Below are positions 25,338-38,600 of a stretch of 64,000 nt of DNA, in pieces (within the stretch, counting starts at the first letter, position 1; each line of letters starts with the position of its first letter). Location: the NCBI RefSeq assembly GCF_029227915.1, contig NC_079884.1, positions 6,202,001 through 6,266,000 of the forward strand. The letters run 5' to 3'. The stretch comes from Hydractinia symbiolongicarpus. Its lineage: Eukaryota; Cnidaria; Hydrozoa; Anthoathecata; Hydractiniidae. A program made the position numbers and the translations under genes. The notes below the pieces were generated by a model. It worked only from the letters and a program-made list of their open reading frames with translations. It had not been told where the DNA came from and made no database searches.

Positions 25338-28300
25338 AACACATGAGACTTGTTGTTTTCAAAAATGTTTTCATTTTTGATGAGACGCTTAATGAAAGAG
25401 GTTTAATTGCCGGAAAACGAAAACCCGCGATTTCCCGTAAATCCCGGACTCGGCCCGTATATTCGAATGTATACAAAGAAAGTATCCAGGGAGTAAACTC
25501 ATTTCTCAAACGATTTTTTAAATTTTTTTTTCACCACTAAAACACATGAGACTTGTGGTTTTCAAAAATGTTTTCATTTTTGATGAGACGCTTAATGAAA
25601 GAGGTTTAATCGCTGGAAAACGAAAACCCGCGATTTCCCGTAAATCCCGGGCTTGGCCCGCATAGTCGAATGTATACAAAGAAAGTACCCTGTGAGTAAA
25701 CTCATTTCCAGAACGATTGTTTAAATTATTTTTTCACCACTAAACGCATGAGACTTGTAGTTTTCAAAAATATTTTCATATTTGATGAGACGCTGAATAA
25801 AAGAAGTTTAATCGCCGGCAAAAGAAAACCTGCGATTTCCCGTAAATCCCGGGCCTGGCCCGTATAGTCAAAAGTATACAAAGAAAGTACCCAGGGAGTA
25901 AACTCATTTCCCGAACGAAATTTTAAATTACTTTTTCACCACTAAAACGCATGAGACTTGTAGTTTTTAAAAATGTTTTCATTTTTCATGAGACGCTGAA
26001 TAAAAGCAGTTTAATCGCCGGCAAACGAAAACCCGCGATTTCCCGTAAATCCCGGGCTTGGCACGTATAGTCGAATGTATACAAAGAAAGTACCCTGTGA
26101 GTAAACTCATTTCCAGAACGATTTTTTAAATTATTTTTTCACCACTAAAACGCATAAGACTTGTAGTTTTTAAAAATGTTTTCATTTTTGATGAGACGCT
26201 GAATAAAAGGAGTTTAATCGCCGGCAAACGAAATCCTGCGATTTCCCTAAATCCCGGACTCGGCCCGTATAGTCAAAAGTATACAAAGAAAGTACCCAGG
26301 GAGTAAACTCATTTCCAGAACGATTTTTTAAATTATTTTTTCACCACTAAAACGCATAAGACTTGTAGTTTTTAAAAATGTTTTCATTTTTGATGAGACG
26401 CTGAATAAAAAAAGTTTAATCGCCGGCAAACGAAAATCCGCGATTTCCCGTAAATCCCGGGCTTGGCCCGTATAGTCAAAAGTATACAAAGAAAGTACCC
26501 AGGGAGTAAACTCATTTCCCGAACGATTTTTTATATTATTTTTTTACCACTAAACGCATGAGACTTGTAGTTTTTAAAAATATTTTCATATTTGATGTGA
26601 CGCTGAACAAAAGAAGTTTAATCGTCGGCAAACGAAAATCCGCGATTTCCCGTAAATCCCGGACTCGGCCCGTATATTCGAATGTATACAAAGAAAGTAT
26701 CCAGGGAGTAAACTCATTTCCCAAACGATTTTTTCAATTTTTTTTTCACCACTAAAACACATGAGACTTGTTGTTTTCAAAAATGTTTTCATTTTTGATG
26801 AGACACTTAATGAAAGAGGTTTAATTGCCGGAAAACGAAAACCCGCGATTTCCCGTAAATCCCGGACTCGGCCCGTATATTCGAATGTATACAAAGAAAG
26901 TATCCAGGGAGTAAACTCATTTCCCAAACGATTTTTTAAATTATTTTTTCACCACTAAAACGCATGAGACTTGTAGTTTTCAAAAATGTTTTCATTTTTG
27001 ATGAGACGCTGAATAAAAGGAGTTTAATCGCCGGCAAACGAAATCCTGCGATTTCCCTAAATCCCGGACTCGGCCCGTATAGTCAAAAGTATACAAAGAA
27101 AGTACCCAGGGAGTAAACTCATTTCCAGAACGATTTTTTAAATTATTTTTTCACCACTAAAACGCATAAGACTTGTAGTTTTTAAAAATGTTTTCATTTT
27201 TGATGAGACGCTGAATAAAAAAAGTTTAATCGCCGGCAAAGGAAAATCCGCGATTTCCCGTAAATCCCGGGCTTGGCCCGTATAGTCAAAAGTATACAAA
27301 GAAAGTACCCAGGGAGTAAACTCATTTCCCGAACGATTTTTTATATTATTTTTTTACCACTAAACGCATGAGACTTGTAGTTTTCAAAAATATTTTCATA
27401 TTTGATGTGACGCTGAATAAAAGAAGTTTAATCGTCGGCAAACGAAAATCCGCGATTTCCCGTAAATCCCGGACTCGGCCCGTATATTCGAATGTATACA
27501 AAGAAAGTATCCAGGGAGTAAACTCATTTCCCAAACGATTTTTTAAATTTTTTTTTCACCACTAAAACACATGAGACTTGTTGTTTTCAAAAATGTTTTC
27601 ATTTTTGATGAGACGCTTAATGAAAGAGGTTTAATTGCCGGAAAACGAAAACCCGCGATTTCTCGTAAATCCCGGACTCGGCCCGTATATTCGAATGTAT
27701 ACAAAGAAAGTATCCAGGGAGTAAACTCATTTCCCAAACGATTTTTTAAATTTTTTTTTCACCACTAAAACACATGAGACTTGTTGTTTTCAAAAATGTT
27801 TTCATTTTTGATGAGACGGTTAATGAAAGAGGTTTAATCGCCGGAAAACGAAAACCCGCGATTTCCCGTAAATCCCGGGCTTGGCCCGTATAGTCGAATG
27901 TATACAAAGAAAGTACCCTGTGAGTAAACTCATTTCCAGAACGATTGTTAAAATTATTTTTTCACCACTAAACGCATGAGACTTGTAGTTTTCAAAAATG
28001 TTTTCATTTTTGATGAGACGCTGAATAAAAGGAGTTTAATCGCCGGCAAACGAAATCCTGCGATTTCCCGTAAATCCCGGACTCGGCCCGTATAGTCAAA
28101 AGTATACAAAGAAAGTACCCAGGGAGTAAACTCATTTCCCGAACGAAATTTTAAATTACTTTTTCACCACTAAAACGCATGAGACTTGTAGTTTTTAAAA
28201 ATGTTTTCATTTTTCATGAGACGCTGAATAAAAGCAGTTTAATCGCCGGCAAACGAAAACCCGCGATTTCCCGTAAATCCCGGGCTTGGCACGTATAGTC

Positions 28301-31300
28301 GAATGTATACAAAGAAAGTACCCTGTGAGTAAACTCATTTCCAGAACGATTTTTTAAATTATTTTTTCACCACTAAAACGCATAAGACTTGTAGTTTTTA
28401 AAAATGTTTTCATTTTTGATGAGACGCTGAATAAAAGGAGTTTAATCGCCGGCAAACGAAATCCTGCGATTTCCCGTAAATCCCGGACTCGGCCCGTATA
28501 GTCAAAAGTATACAAAGAAAGTACCCAGGGAGTAAACTCATTTCCAGAACGATTTTTTAAATTATTTTTTCACCACTAAAACGCATAAGACTTTAGTTTT
28601 TAAAAATGTTTTCATTTTTGATGAGACGCTGAATAAAAAAAGTTTAATCGCCGGCAAACGAAAATCCGCGATTTCCCGTAAATCGCGGGCTTGGCACGTA
28701 TAGTCAAAAGTATACAAAGAAAGTACCCAGGGAGTAAACTCATTTCCCGAACGATTTTTTATATTATTTTTTTACCACTAAACGCATGAGACTTGTAGTT
28801 TTCAAAAATATTTTCATATTTGATGTGACGCTGAATAAAAGAAGTTTAATCGTCGGCAAACGAAAATCCGCGATTTCCCGTAAATCCCGGACTCGGCCCG
28901 TATATTCGAATGTATACAAAGAAAGTATCCAGGGAGTAAACTCATTTCCCAAACGATTTTTTAAATTTTTTTTTCACCACTAAAACACATGAGACTTGTT
29001 GTTTTCAAAAATGTTTTCATTTTTGATGAGACGCTTAATGAAAGAGGTTTAATTGCCGGAAAACGAAAACCCGCGATTTCCCGTAAATCCCGGACTCGGC
29101 CCGTATATTCGAATGTATACAAAGAAAGTATCCAGGGAGTAAACTCATTTCCCAAACGATTTTTTAAATTTTTTTTTTCACCACTAAAACACATGAGACT
29201 TGTTGTTTTCAAAAATGTTTTCATTTTTGATGAGACGCTTAATGAAAGAGGTTTAATCGCCGGAAAACGAAAACCCGCGATTTCCCGTAAATCCCGGGCT
29301 TGGCCCGTATAGTCGAATGTATACAAAGAAAGTACCCTGTGAGTAAACTCATTTCCAGAAAGATTTTTTAAATTATTTTTTCAGCACTAAAACGCATAAG
29401 ACTTGTAATTTTTAAAAATGTTTTCATTTTTGATGAGACGCTGAATAAAAGAAGTTTAATCGCCGGCAAACGAAATCCTGCGATTTCCCGTAAATCCCGG
29501 ACTCGGCCCGTATAGTCAAAAGTATACAAAGAAAGTATCCAGGGAGTAAACTCATTTCCCAAACGATTTTTTAAATTTTTTTTTCACCACTAAAACACAT
29601 GAGACTTGTTGTTTTCAAAAATGTTTTCATTTTTGATGAGACACTTAATGAAAGAGGTTTAATTGCCGGAAAACGAAAACCCGCGATTTCCCGTAAATCC
29701 CGGACTCGGCCCGTATATTCGAATGTATACAAAGAAAGTATCCAGGGAGTAAACTCATTTCCCAAACGATTTTTTAAATTATTTTTTCACCACTAAAACG
29801 CATGAGACTTGTAGTTTTCAAAAATGTTTTCATTTTTGATGAGACGCTGAATAAAAGGAGTTTAATCGCCGGCAAACGAAATCCTGCGATTTCCCTAAAT
29901 CCCGGACTCGGCCCGTATAGTCAAAAGTATACAAAGAAAGTACCCATGGAGTAAACTCATTTCCAGAACGATTTTTTAAATTATTTTTTCACCACTAAAA
30001 CGCATAAGACTTGTAGTTTTTAAAAATGTTTTCATTTTTGATGAGACGCTGAATAAAAAAAGTTTAATCGCCGGCAAAGGAAAATCCGCGATTTCCCGTA
30101 AATCCCGGGCTTGGCCCGTATAGTCAAAAGTATACAAAGAAAGTACCCAGGGAGTAAACTCATTTCCCGAACGATTTTTTATATTATTTTTTTACCACTA
30201 AACGCATGAGACTTGTAGTTTTCAAAAATATTTTCATATTTGATGTGACGCTGAATAAAAGAAGTTTAATCGTCGGCAAACGAAAATCCGCGATTTCCCG
30301 TAAATCCCGGACTCGGCCCGTATATTCGAATGTATACAAAGAAAGTATCCAGGGAGTAAACTCATTTCCCAAACGATTTTTTAAATTTTTTTTTCACCAC
30401 TAAAACACATGAGACTTGTTGTTTTCAAAAATGTTTTCATTTTTGATGAGACGCTTAATGAAAGAGGTTTAATTGCCGGAAAACGAAAACCCGCGATTTC
30501 TCGTAAATCCCGGACTCGGCCCGTATATTCGAATGTATACAAAGAAAGTATCCAGGGAGTAAACTCATTTCCCAAACGATTTTTTAAATTTTTTTTTCAC
30601 CACTAAAACACATGAGACTTGTTGTTTTCAAAAATGTTTTCATTTTTGATGAGACGGTTAATGAAAGAGGTTTAATCGCCGGAAAACGAAAACCCGCGAT
30701 TTCCCGTAAATCCCGGGCTTGGCCCGTATAGTCGAATGTATACAAAGAAAGTACCCTGTGAGTAAACTCATTTCCAGAACGATTGTTAAAATTATTTTTT
30801 CACCACTAAACGCATGAGACTTGTAGTTTTCAAAAATGTTTTCATTTTTGATGAGACGCTGAATAAAAGGAGTTTAATCGCCGGCAAACGAAATCCTGCG
30901 ATTTCCCGTAAATCCCGGACTCGGCCCGTATAGTCAAAAGTATACAAAGAAAGTACCCAGGGAGTAAACTCATTTCCCGAACGAAATTTTAAATTACTTT
31001 TTCACCACTAAAACGCATGAGACTTGTAGTTTTTAAAAATGTTTTCATTTTTCATGAGACGCTGAATAAAAGCAGTTTAATCGCCGGCAAACGAAAACCC
31101 GCGATTTCCCGTAAATCCCGGGCTTGGCACGTATAGTCGAATGTATACAAAGAAAGTACCCTGTGAGTAAACTCATTTCCAGAACGATTTTTTAAATTAT
31201 TTTTTCACCACTAAAACGCATAAGACTTGTAGTTTTTAAAAATGTTTTCATTTTTGATGAGACGCTGAATAAAAGGAGTTTAATCGCCGGCAAACGAAAT

Positions 31301-34300
31301 CCTGCGATTTCCCGTAAATCCCGGACTCGGCCCGTATAGTCAAAAGTATACAAAGAAAGTACCCAGGGAGTAAACTCATTTCCAGAACGATTTTTTAAAT
31401 TATTTTTTCACCACTAAAACGCATAAGACTTTAGTTTTTAAAAATGTTTTCATTTTTGATGAGACGCTGAATAAAAAAAGTTTAATCGCCGGCAAACGAA
31501 AATCCGCGATTTCCCGTAAATCGCGGGCTTGGCCCGTATAGTCAAAAGTATACAAAGAAAGTACCCAGGGAGTAAACTCATTTCCCGAACGATTTTTTAT
31601 ATTATTTTTTTACCACTAAACGCATGAGACTTGTAGTTTTCAAAAATATTTTCATATTTGATGTGACGCTGAATAAAAGAAGTTTAATCGTCGGCAAACG
31701 AAAATCCGCGATTTCCCGTAAATCCCGGACTCGGCCCGTATATTCGAATGTATACAAAGAAAGTATCCAGGGAGTAAACTCATTTCCCAAACGATTTTTT
31801 AAATTTTTTTTTCACCACTAAAACACATGAGACTTGTTGTTTTCAAAAATGTTTTCATTTTTGATGAGACGCTTAATGAAAGAGGTTTAATTGCCGGAAA
31901 ACGAAAACCCGCGATTTCCCGTAAATCCCGGACTCGGCCCGTATATTCGAATGTATACAAAGAAAGTATCCAGGGAGTAAACTCATTTCCCAAACGATTT
32001 TTTAAATTTTTTTTTTCACCACTAAAACACATGAGACTTGTTGTTTTCAAAAATGTTTTCATTTTTGATGAGACGCTTAATGAAAGAGGTTTAATCGCCG
32101 GAAAACGAAAACCCGCGATTTCCCGTAAATCCCGGGCTTGGCCCGTATAGTCGAATGTATACAAAGAAAGTACCCTGTGAGTAAACTCATTTCCAGAAAG
32201 ATTTTTTAAATTATTTTTTCAGCACTAAAACGCATAAGACTTGTAATTTTTAAAAATGTTTTCATTTTTGATGAGACGCTGAATAAAAGAAGTTTAATCG
32301 CCGGCAAACGAAATCCTGCGATTTCCCGTAAATCCCGGACTCGGCCCGTATAGTCAAAAGTATACAAAGAAAGTACCCAGGGAGTAAACTCATTTCCCGA
32401 ACGAAATTTTAAATTACTTTTTCACCACTAAAACGCATGAGACTTATAGTTTTTATAAATGTTTTCATTTTTCATGAGACGCTGAATAAAAGCAGTTTAA
32501 TCGCCGGCAAACGAAAACCCGCGATTTCCCGTAAATCCCGGGCTTGGCACGTATAGTCGAATGTATACAAAGAAAGTACCCTGTGAGTAAACTCATTTCC
32601 AGAACGATTTTTTAAATTATTTTTTCACCACTAAAACGCATAAGACTTGTAGTTTTTAAAAATGTTTTCATTTTTGATGAGACGCTGAATAAAAGGAGTT
32701 TAATCGCCGGCAAACGAAATCCTGCGATTTCCCGTAAATCCCGGACTCGGCCCGTATAGTCAAAAGTATACAAAGAAAGTACCCAGGGAGTAAACTCATT
32801 TCCAGAACGATTTTTTAAATTATTTTTTCACCACTAAAACGCATAAGACTTTAGTTTTTAAAAATGTTTTCATTTTTGATGAGACGCTGAATAAAAAAAG
32901 TTTAATCGCCGGCAAACGAAAATCCGCGATTTCCCGTAAATCGCGGGCTTGGCCCGTATAGTCAAAAGTATACAAAGAAAGTACCCAGGGAGTAAACTCA
33001 TTTCCCGAACGATTTTTTATATTATTTTTTTACCACTAAACGCATGAGACTTGTAGTTTTCAAAAATATTTTCATATTTGATGTGACGCTGAATAAAAGA
33101 AGTTTAATCGTCGGCAAACGAAAATCCGCGATTTCCCGTAAATCCCGGACTCGGCCCGTATATTCGAATGTATACAAAGAAAGTATCCAGGGAGTAAACT
33201 CATTTCCCAAACGATTTTTTAAATTTTTTTTTCACCACTAAAACACATGAGACTTGTTGTTTTCAAAAATGTTTTCATTTTTGATGAGACGCTTAATGAA
33301 AGAGGTTTAATTGCCGGAAAACGAAAACCCGCGATTTCCCGTAAATCCCGGACTCGGCCCGTATATTCGAATGTATACAAAGAAAGTATCCAGGGAGTAA
33401 ACTCATTTCCCAAACGATTTTTTAAATTTTTTTTTTCACCACTAAAACACATGAGACTTGTTGTTTTCAAAAATGTTTTCATTTTTGATGAGACGCTTAA
33501 TGAAAGAGGTTTAATCGCCGGAAAACGAAAACCCGCGATTTCCCGTAAATCCCGGGCTTGGCCCGTATAGTCGAATGTATACAAAGAAAGTACCCTGTGA
33601 GTAAACTCATTTCCAGAAAGATTTTTTAAATTATTTTTTCAGCACTAAAACGCATAAGACTTGTAATTTTTAAAAATGTTTTCATTTTTGATGAGACGCT
33701 GAATAAAAGAAGTTTAATCGCCGGCAAACGAAAACCCGCGATTTCCCGTAAATACCGGGCTTGGCCTGCATAGTCAAAAGTATACAAAGAAAGTACCCAG
33801 GGAGTAAACTCATTTCCCAAACGATTTTTTAAATTATTTTTTCACCACTAAAACGCATGAGACTTGTAGTTTTCAAAAATGTTTTCATTTTTGATGAGAC
33901 GCTGAATAAAAGGAGTTTAATCGCCGGCAAACGAAATCCTGCGATTTCCCTAAATCCCGGACTCGGCCCGTATAGTCAAAAGTATACAAAGAAAGTACCC
34001 AGGGAGTAAACTCATTTCCAGAACGATTTTTTCAATTATTTTTTCACGACTAAAACGCATAAGACTTGTAGTTTTTAAAAATGTTTTCATTTTTGATGAG
34101 ACGCTGAATAAAAAAAGTTTAATCTCCGGCAAAGGAAAATCCGCGATTTCCCGTAAATCCCGGGCTTGGCCCGTATAGTCAAAAGTATACAAAGAAAGTA
34201 CCCAGGGAGTAAACTCATTTCCCGAACGATTTTTTATATTATTTTTTTACCACTAAACGCATGAGACTTGTAGTTTTCAAAAATATTTTCATATTTGATG

Positions 34301-34607
34301 TGACGCTGAATAAAAGAAGTTTAATCGTCGGCAAACGAAAATCCGCGATTTCCCGTAAATCCCGGACTCGGCCCGTATATTCGAATGTATACAAAGAAAG
34401 TATCCAGAGAGTAAACTCATTTCCCAAACGATTTTTTAAATTTTTTTTTCACCACTAAAACACATGAGACTTGTTGTTTTCAAAAATGTTTTCATTTTTG
34501 ATGAGACGCTTAATGAAAGAGGTTTAATTGCCGGAAAACGAAAACCCGCGATTTCCCGTAAATCCCGGACCCGGCCCGTATATTCGAATGTATACAAAGA
34601 AAGTATC

Positions 34608-34614
34608 CAGGGAG
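34608..34614 (+). repeat. Target-site duplication, left copy (CAGGGAG)
   Basis: CAGGGAG directly precedes the left terminal inverted repeat and is repeated exactly at 40491-40497. It belongs to the satellite sequence TATCCAGGGAGTAAACTC. Deleting the element and one copy leaves an uninterrupted monomer. Confidence 0.9.
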
Positions 34615-34626
34615 TAGGCTGTTCAG
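34615..34626 (+). repeat. Left terminal inverted repeat of the transposon
   Basis: TAGGCTGTTCAG, the exact reverse complement of the right end at 40479-40490. After these 12 bases the two ends diverge, sharing only a nearby GTCA. Confidence 0.9.
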
Positions 34627-34635
34627 TCACGTGAC
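34626..34635. promoter_or_regulatory. GTCACGTGAC palindrome with E-box core
   Basis: A perfect 10-bp palindrome beginning at the last base of the left terminal repeat. Its core CACGTG (34628-34633) is the canonical E-box bound by bHLH-zipper factors in animals. Whether it serves transcription of the transposase, transposase binding or neither cannot be told from sequence. Confidence 0.4.
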
Positions 34636-34638
34636 TTT

Positions 34639-34684
34639 TTGCCGTGTTCGGAAATTCAGCTTAAAACAAGCTCGCACACGGCAA
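34639..34684. other. Left subterminal nested inverted repeat
   Basis: TTGCCGTGT (34639-34647) is exactly complementary in reverse to ACACGGCAA (34676-34684). Inside it, AGCTT (34658-34662) pairs with AAGCT (34668-34672) around a 5-base loop. Nested stems of this kind near transposon ends can be transposase-binding sites. That role is inferred. Confidence 0.6.
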
Positions 34685-35686
34685 CGCGTATTTTGTTATT
34701 GCGCGTGATGGCACTTATTTTAAATCGTCGAATTCGGCACCTATTTCGCTTAAGACAGATGGTGTATGGGCAGATAGTGATTGTTAAGTACCTTAAATTT
34801 GTTTTTTTGAATGAGACTTGTTTAAACGACCAACAGTGTATTCAGATTTCGACGAGGGAAATGTAAACTTGGCGCAAACAGAGGAAAGTGCATGACGTAT
34901 CAGGTAGTCTCACTTGAAATTAGTTTATATTAAAAATATACTTTCAATTTCTATTCTTATTCCTAACTTTCCTGCATGACAAATCTGGAGAAAAAGCATT
35001 TTTTGTTTATATCGAACCCCCGTCTTAAAGTTCTATGTGACTTGCTGCAGTGCAACAACGAATTTCGACTTTTTATTTATTTTATTTTATTATATAATTT
35101 ATAGTCTTGGAATGATGGCTATTAATCATGGCTATGTGCTAGATATTCCAGTTAACATTAGACACAGCTACTAAACTAAAGCACCAAAGCTAGCTAGCTA
35201 CCTAGCTATATATATATTAGCCGAAGTAGTGGACCAGAAGATGGAGTGTGTGATGTTGTGTTTAATTATTCCATACCACTGTGTGGTTAATAGATAAAGG
35301 TATATTTTGCTTACTACTAGTGTGATTTGGTTTTTAAACACTTAAAGTATTAGGCTTGGAAATTTGTTGATTCCAGATACCAATTTGTTACCCACTCAGT
35401 TCTTGCAAACTGTTTACTGTTTACCATTATTCTTTTTTACAAAAACGCCTCTCTTCCAACTTTCCAGGCCTAAAGTTAGCTAAGAGTCAGAGTAGGTTAC
35501 TTTATAGCTAGCTTATACTGTTTTAAAAAGCAAGATTTAGATAATAATTGAAGAGATAATGATTATATAATGTTATTTTTGTAAATATTCCATTGTTTAG
35601 TATGTATAGCTATATCATAATTGCTGACGTAAACTAGAAAGGCAGATAATACACAGTCTAGGTAGGAATGGTATTTTAAAAATAAT
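34685..35686 (+). other. 5' non-coding region of the transposon
   Basis: About 1 kb of AT-rich DNA between the left subterminal stem and the gene. I see no supported open frame. It presumably holds the promoter and 5' untranslated sequence, but I cannot place a TATA box or transcription start with confidence. The only distinctive feature is a simple-sequence stretch at 35188-35217. The string ACCCCCGTCTT near 35017 recurs near 40278, in the 3' non-coding region. Confidence 0.6.
35188..35217. repeat. Short AGCT/TA simple-sequence stretch
   Basis: Repeated TAGC units (AGCTAGCTAGCTACC) followed by CTAGCTATATATATATTA. Ordinary low-complexity DNA within the transposon leader. Confidence 0.7.
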
Positions 35687-38600
35687 ATGCATTGGTTAAA
35701 AGTTTTGCAGCTTATGTTAGACAATAAAATTATTAGTGCAGTTTCGCTTGATATATTTTCAGCTTTAAAAATGAGTATTAAAAATAAACAAGTTTATGAT
35801 CTTTTTTCTTCATTGAATGAAAAAAGCATTAAAGAAGTAAGTGATGGATTTGTTTTACTTGGTGTTGAAATAACATGTCCAGAAAAAGCGTTATATACAA
35901 AAGTTAAAAGACTAGTAGAGAAAGTAAATGGTCTGAAAAAAAGGAAAGCTAATTCTGCTATAGAAACTTTGTTGGAAGCTGAGTTTAGTGTTCCAGTGCA
36001 AATTACCCCACATCAGCGATCTATTGATGCGGCTAGTTCTAGAAATGAAGTTTTGTTTAAAGAGAAAATGAAACAATTAAAGGAGGAAAACAAAAGTTTA
36101 AAAAGAAAGTGCGAAAATTTTCAAGAATTAGAAATTCAATACAACACACAAGTCAAAGAGGTTAAGAAACTTAGTAACGAGTTATTTGTAGCAATGAAGG
36201 ATGAAAATAAGTTGACAGCAGAATATCGTCGTATAAAGAACAATTATCTTGAAGTAGAGGAAAAACTTAGAAATGTGGAATTGAAATTTAAAGATAATAG
36301 CAAAGCGAGGGCAGATAAATTGAGAAATTTATCAAAGAAAATTAAAAACAGAGATGATAAAATTAATAAAATGGAATCAGAAATAGCTGAATTGATATCT
36401 GGTACTGAGAATAAAAGTGATGAGTTGGATGACATGAAAGTAAACTTGAACAGACTCAATGATAAATTAGAAAACAGTGAAACTATAGTTGATGATCTGC
36501 GGAATGAGAAAGCAAAACTGAAAAGAAAGACGCACAGTTTGTTGTTAAAAATTGAAAACCAGAAAATATTGATTGACCACAAAGAAGTGAATGATATGAA
36601 GTGTTTAAAAAGTGATTATGACAAACTCTGTACAAACATGAAGCAACTTACTGAAGAAAATCGTGATTTGCAAATGCTCGTTTCGTTATTAAACGACAAT
36701 GAAATTGTAACATTTGAAGGTGGTCGTTATTCAGACGAAATAAGAGAAGTTGTTATGGAATTACTTTCCTTGAATGTCAGCATGGGAAAGGTAAATGATG
36801 TGATCAAGGTTGTACTTGAAAAACTTGCAAAAAAAAGGGTTGACAGGTTGCCTTCACAAGGTTTAAAAAGTCATTTAATGCAAGAAGCATTAATTTTAGC
36901 ACAATTACAGGTTGCAGAAGCAATGATTGATAATGACAAGGAGGCGTTTGGTAATTGTTTACATGGAGATGGTACATCAAAATACCATAAACATTATCAA
37001 AATTTTCAGATTACAACATCGAAAGGAAAAACTTTAACATTTGGATTATCAGAAGTTGCAGGTGGCGATGCGGCAATAGTAATGAAAAATTTTACTGACA
37101 CAATTGATGACATGTGTGACATTCTGAAAGAATGTGACAAGGATGCAAATTTTTCCCGGCTTGTCACATCAATCAAATCTACAATGTCGGATCTTGGCCC
37201 TATTAATCCTTTATTTAACTCACAACTGAAATCTTTAAGGGAAAAATTATTACCAAATGTTGTAGAAAACTGGAATTATTTAAGCGAAACACAAAAAACG
37301 GACATGACCGATATGGGAAATTTCTTTTGCAAATTACATCTTCTGGCAAATTTTGCCTCAGAGGCAGATAAAGTTCTGCATTCATTTGAGAGAATGGTCC
37401 TCTGTGATGACTATGAAACAGTATTTGCCTTCAATAGTGCAAAAGAATCTTCTGCTTCTAGATTAGTGCGTACAGCTTGTAAAGCTTTTCATGTGCGTGG
37501 AAGTGACGAATGTGGAGTAGCATCGTATTTTAACTCGTTTTTAGCTGGTCGCAATCAGAAATCTTACTTTGTACCATTTATTGGAAATCGTTTTAACATA
37601 TTGTTTTATAACGCTGCTGCATTATATTACCATCGTGATGCAGTCGTATCTTTTCTTTCATCATGGCCTGATCCTAATAATTTACTGAAAGCTGTAAATG
37701 AAGACGTATCAAATAAGTTGTTTCTTAGTGAAGTCAGAGCACTTGGCATTATTGATAAATTATTGACTGGTCCATTGTGGCGATTAATAGAGTCTTGTGA
37801 AAGTATCCTCGAAATAAATCCATACCTGTTACAACTTAAAGTCAAACTATCTGCACTCTGCAACAATTGTTCATCACTTCTATCTGGCAGTCATATTTTC
37901 CAAGAGGATGGTATTATTGTACACAACAAAGATGAATTATTTATCAAGCTATTTGAGGATACAGGTGATGATGAATTGGATATTCTAACACAGCAAGCCC
38001 TTGAAATTATTTGCCATGCAATTCTCATCATCTTAGAGCGTCAATGTAAGGATCAACTGCCTGGAGGAAAGTACTGGAGCCCCAGTCAGATAATAAAGGA
38101 GACGTCATCAATTGTACCAGTAACCAATAAGGCTTCTGAAAGTGACTTTGCAATTTTGGATTTGTTAGTGAAAACGAAGCCAAGTGCCAATGTTGAAACA
38201 TTGCAGGCTTTAACCATGTGGTCGCGTAACAAAACACTTGATTGGTTTGAACAGAAGTCTTATGATGAGAAAAAAAGTATGATGGAATCAGCCAGACATA
38301 ATGTGGAAAAAATGAAGGCGAAGTATAAATCAAGGAGAAAAGAACTGTTGGAGGAGAGGAAAAGGAAATTGCTTGCTAAACAAGATATGAAAAAGAAAGC
38401 TGAAGAGAAAATAGCATTGAAGAAAGTGGAAGCTTTTAACAAATTGCTTGAGCTAAATGTCCAGGCTTGGATATCTGTTGATGAACTGAAAAAAAACATC
38501 ATGGATATATCATCACAAAAACGTGCAGAAGTTTTGCTAGCGCAAATGAATTTTTACAGGCATGTTATGCCTTTCAAATGCAATTCCAAATTGTTTAACA

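Larger units (their letters stand above)
18980..34614 (+). repeat. Subtelomeric satellite, block II: 7-monomer (~1,417-1,420 bp) higher-order repeat
   Basis: About 77 monomers. Two distinctive types appear here. The T-type has TATATTATTTTTTTACCAC, AAATATTTTCATATTTGATG and TTAATCGTCGG. The P-type has ACACATGAGACTTGTTG, GACGCTTAATGAAAGAGG, TTAATTGCCGG and CCGTATATTCGAATG. T-type monomers, measured at the ATGAGACTTG landmark, lie at 19062, 20279, 21696, 23520, a hybrid at 24937, 26558, 27368, 28786, 30206, 31624, 33044 and 34261. Successive spacings are 1217, 1417, 1824, 1417, 1621, 810, 1418, 1420, 1418, 1420 and 1217 bp, which are 6, 7, 9, 7, 8, 4, 7, 7, 7, 7 and 6 units. The heptamer predominates. 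The block is cut at 34614 by the transposon and continues at 40491. Confidence 0.93.

Noticed and set aside
9062-34614. CRISPR-like regular repeats
   Set aside because: The whole 203-bp unit repeats with no unique spacers, next to a eukaryotic telomere; this is satellite DNA.
34639-34866. 75-codon frame in the transposon leader
   Set aside because: It begins at TTG, overlaps the subterminal inverted repeat and has no recognisable features.
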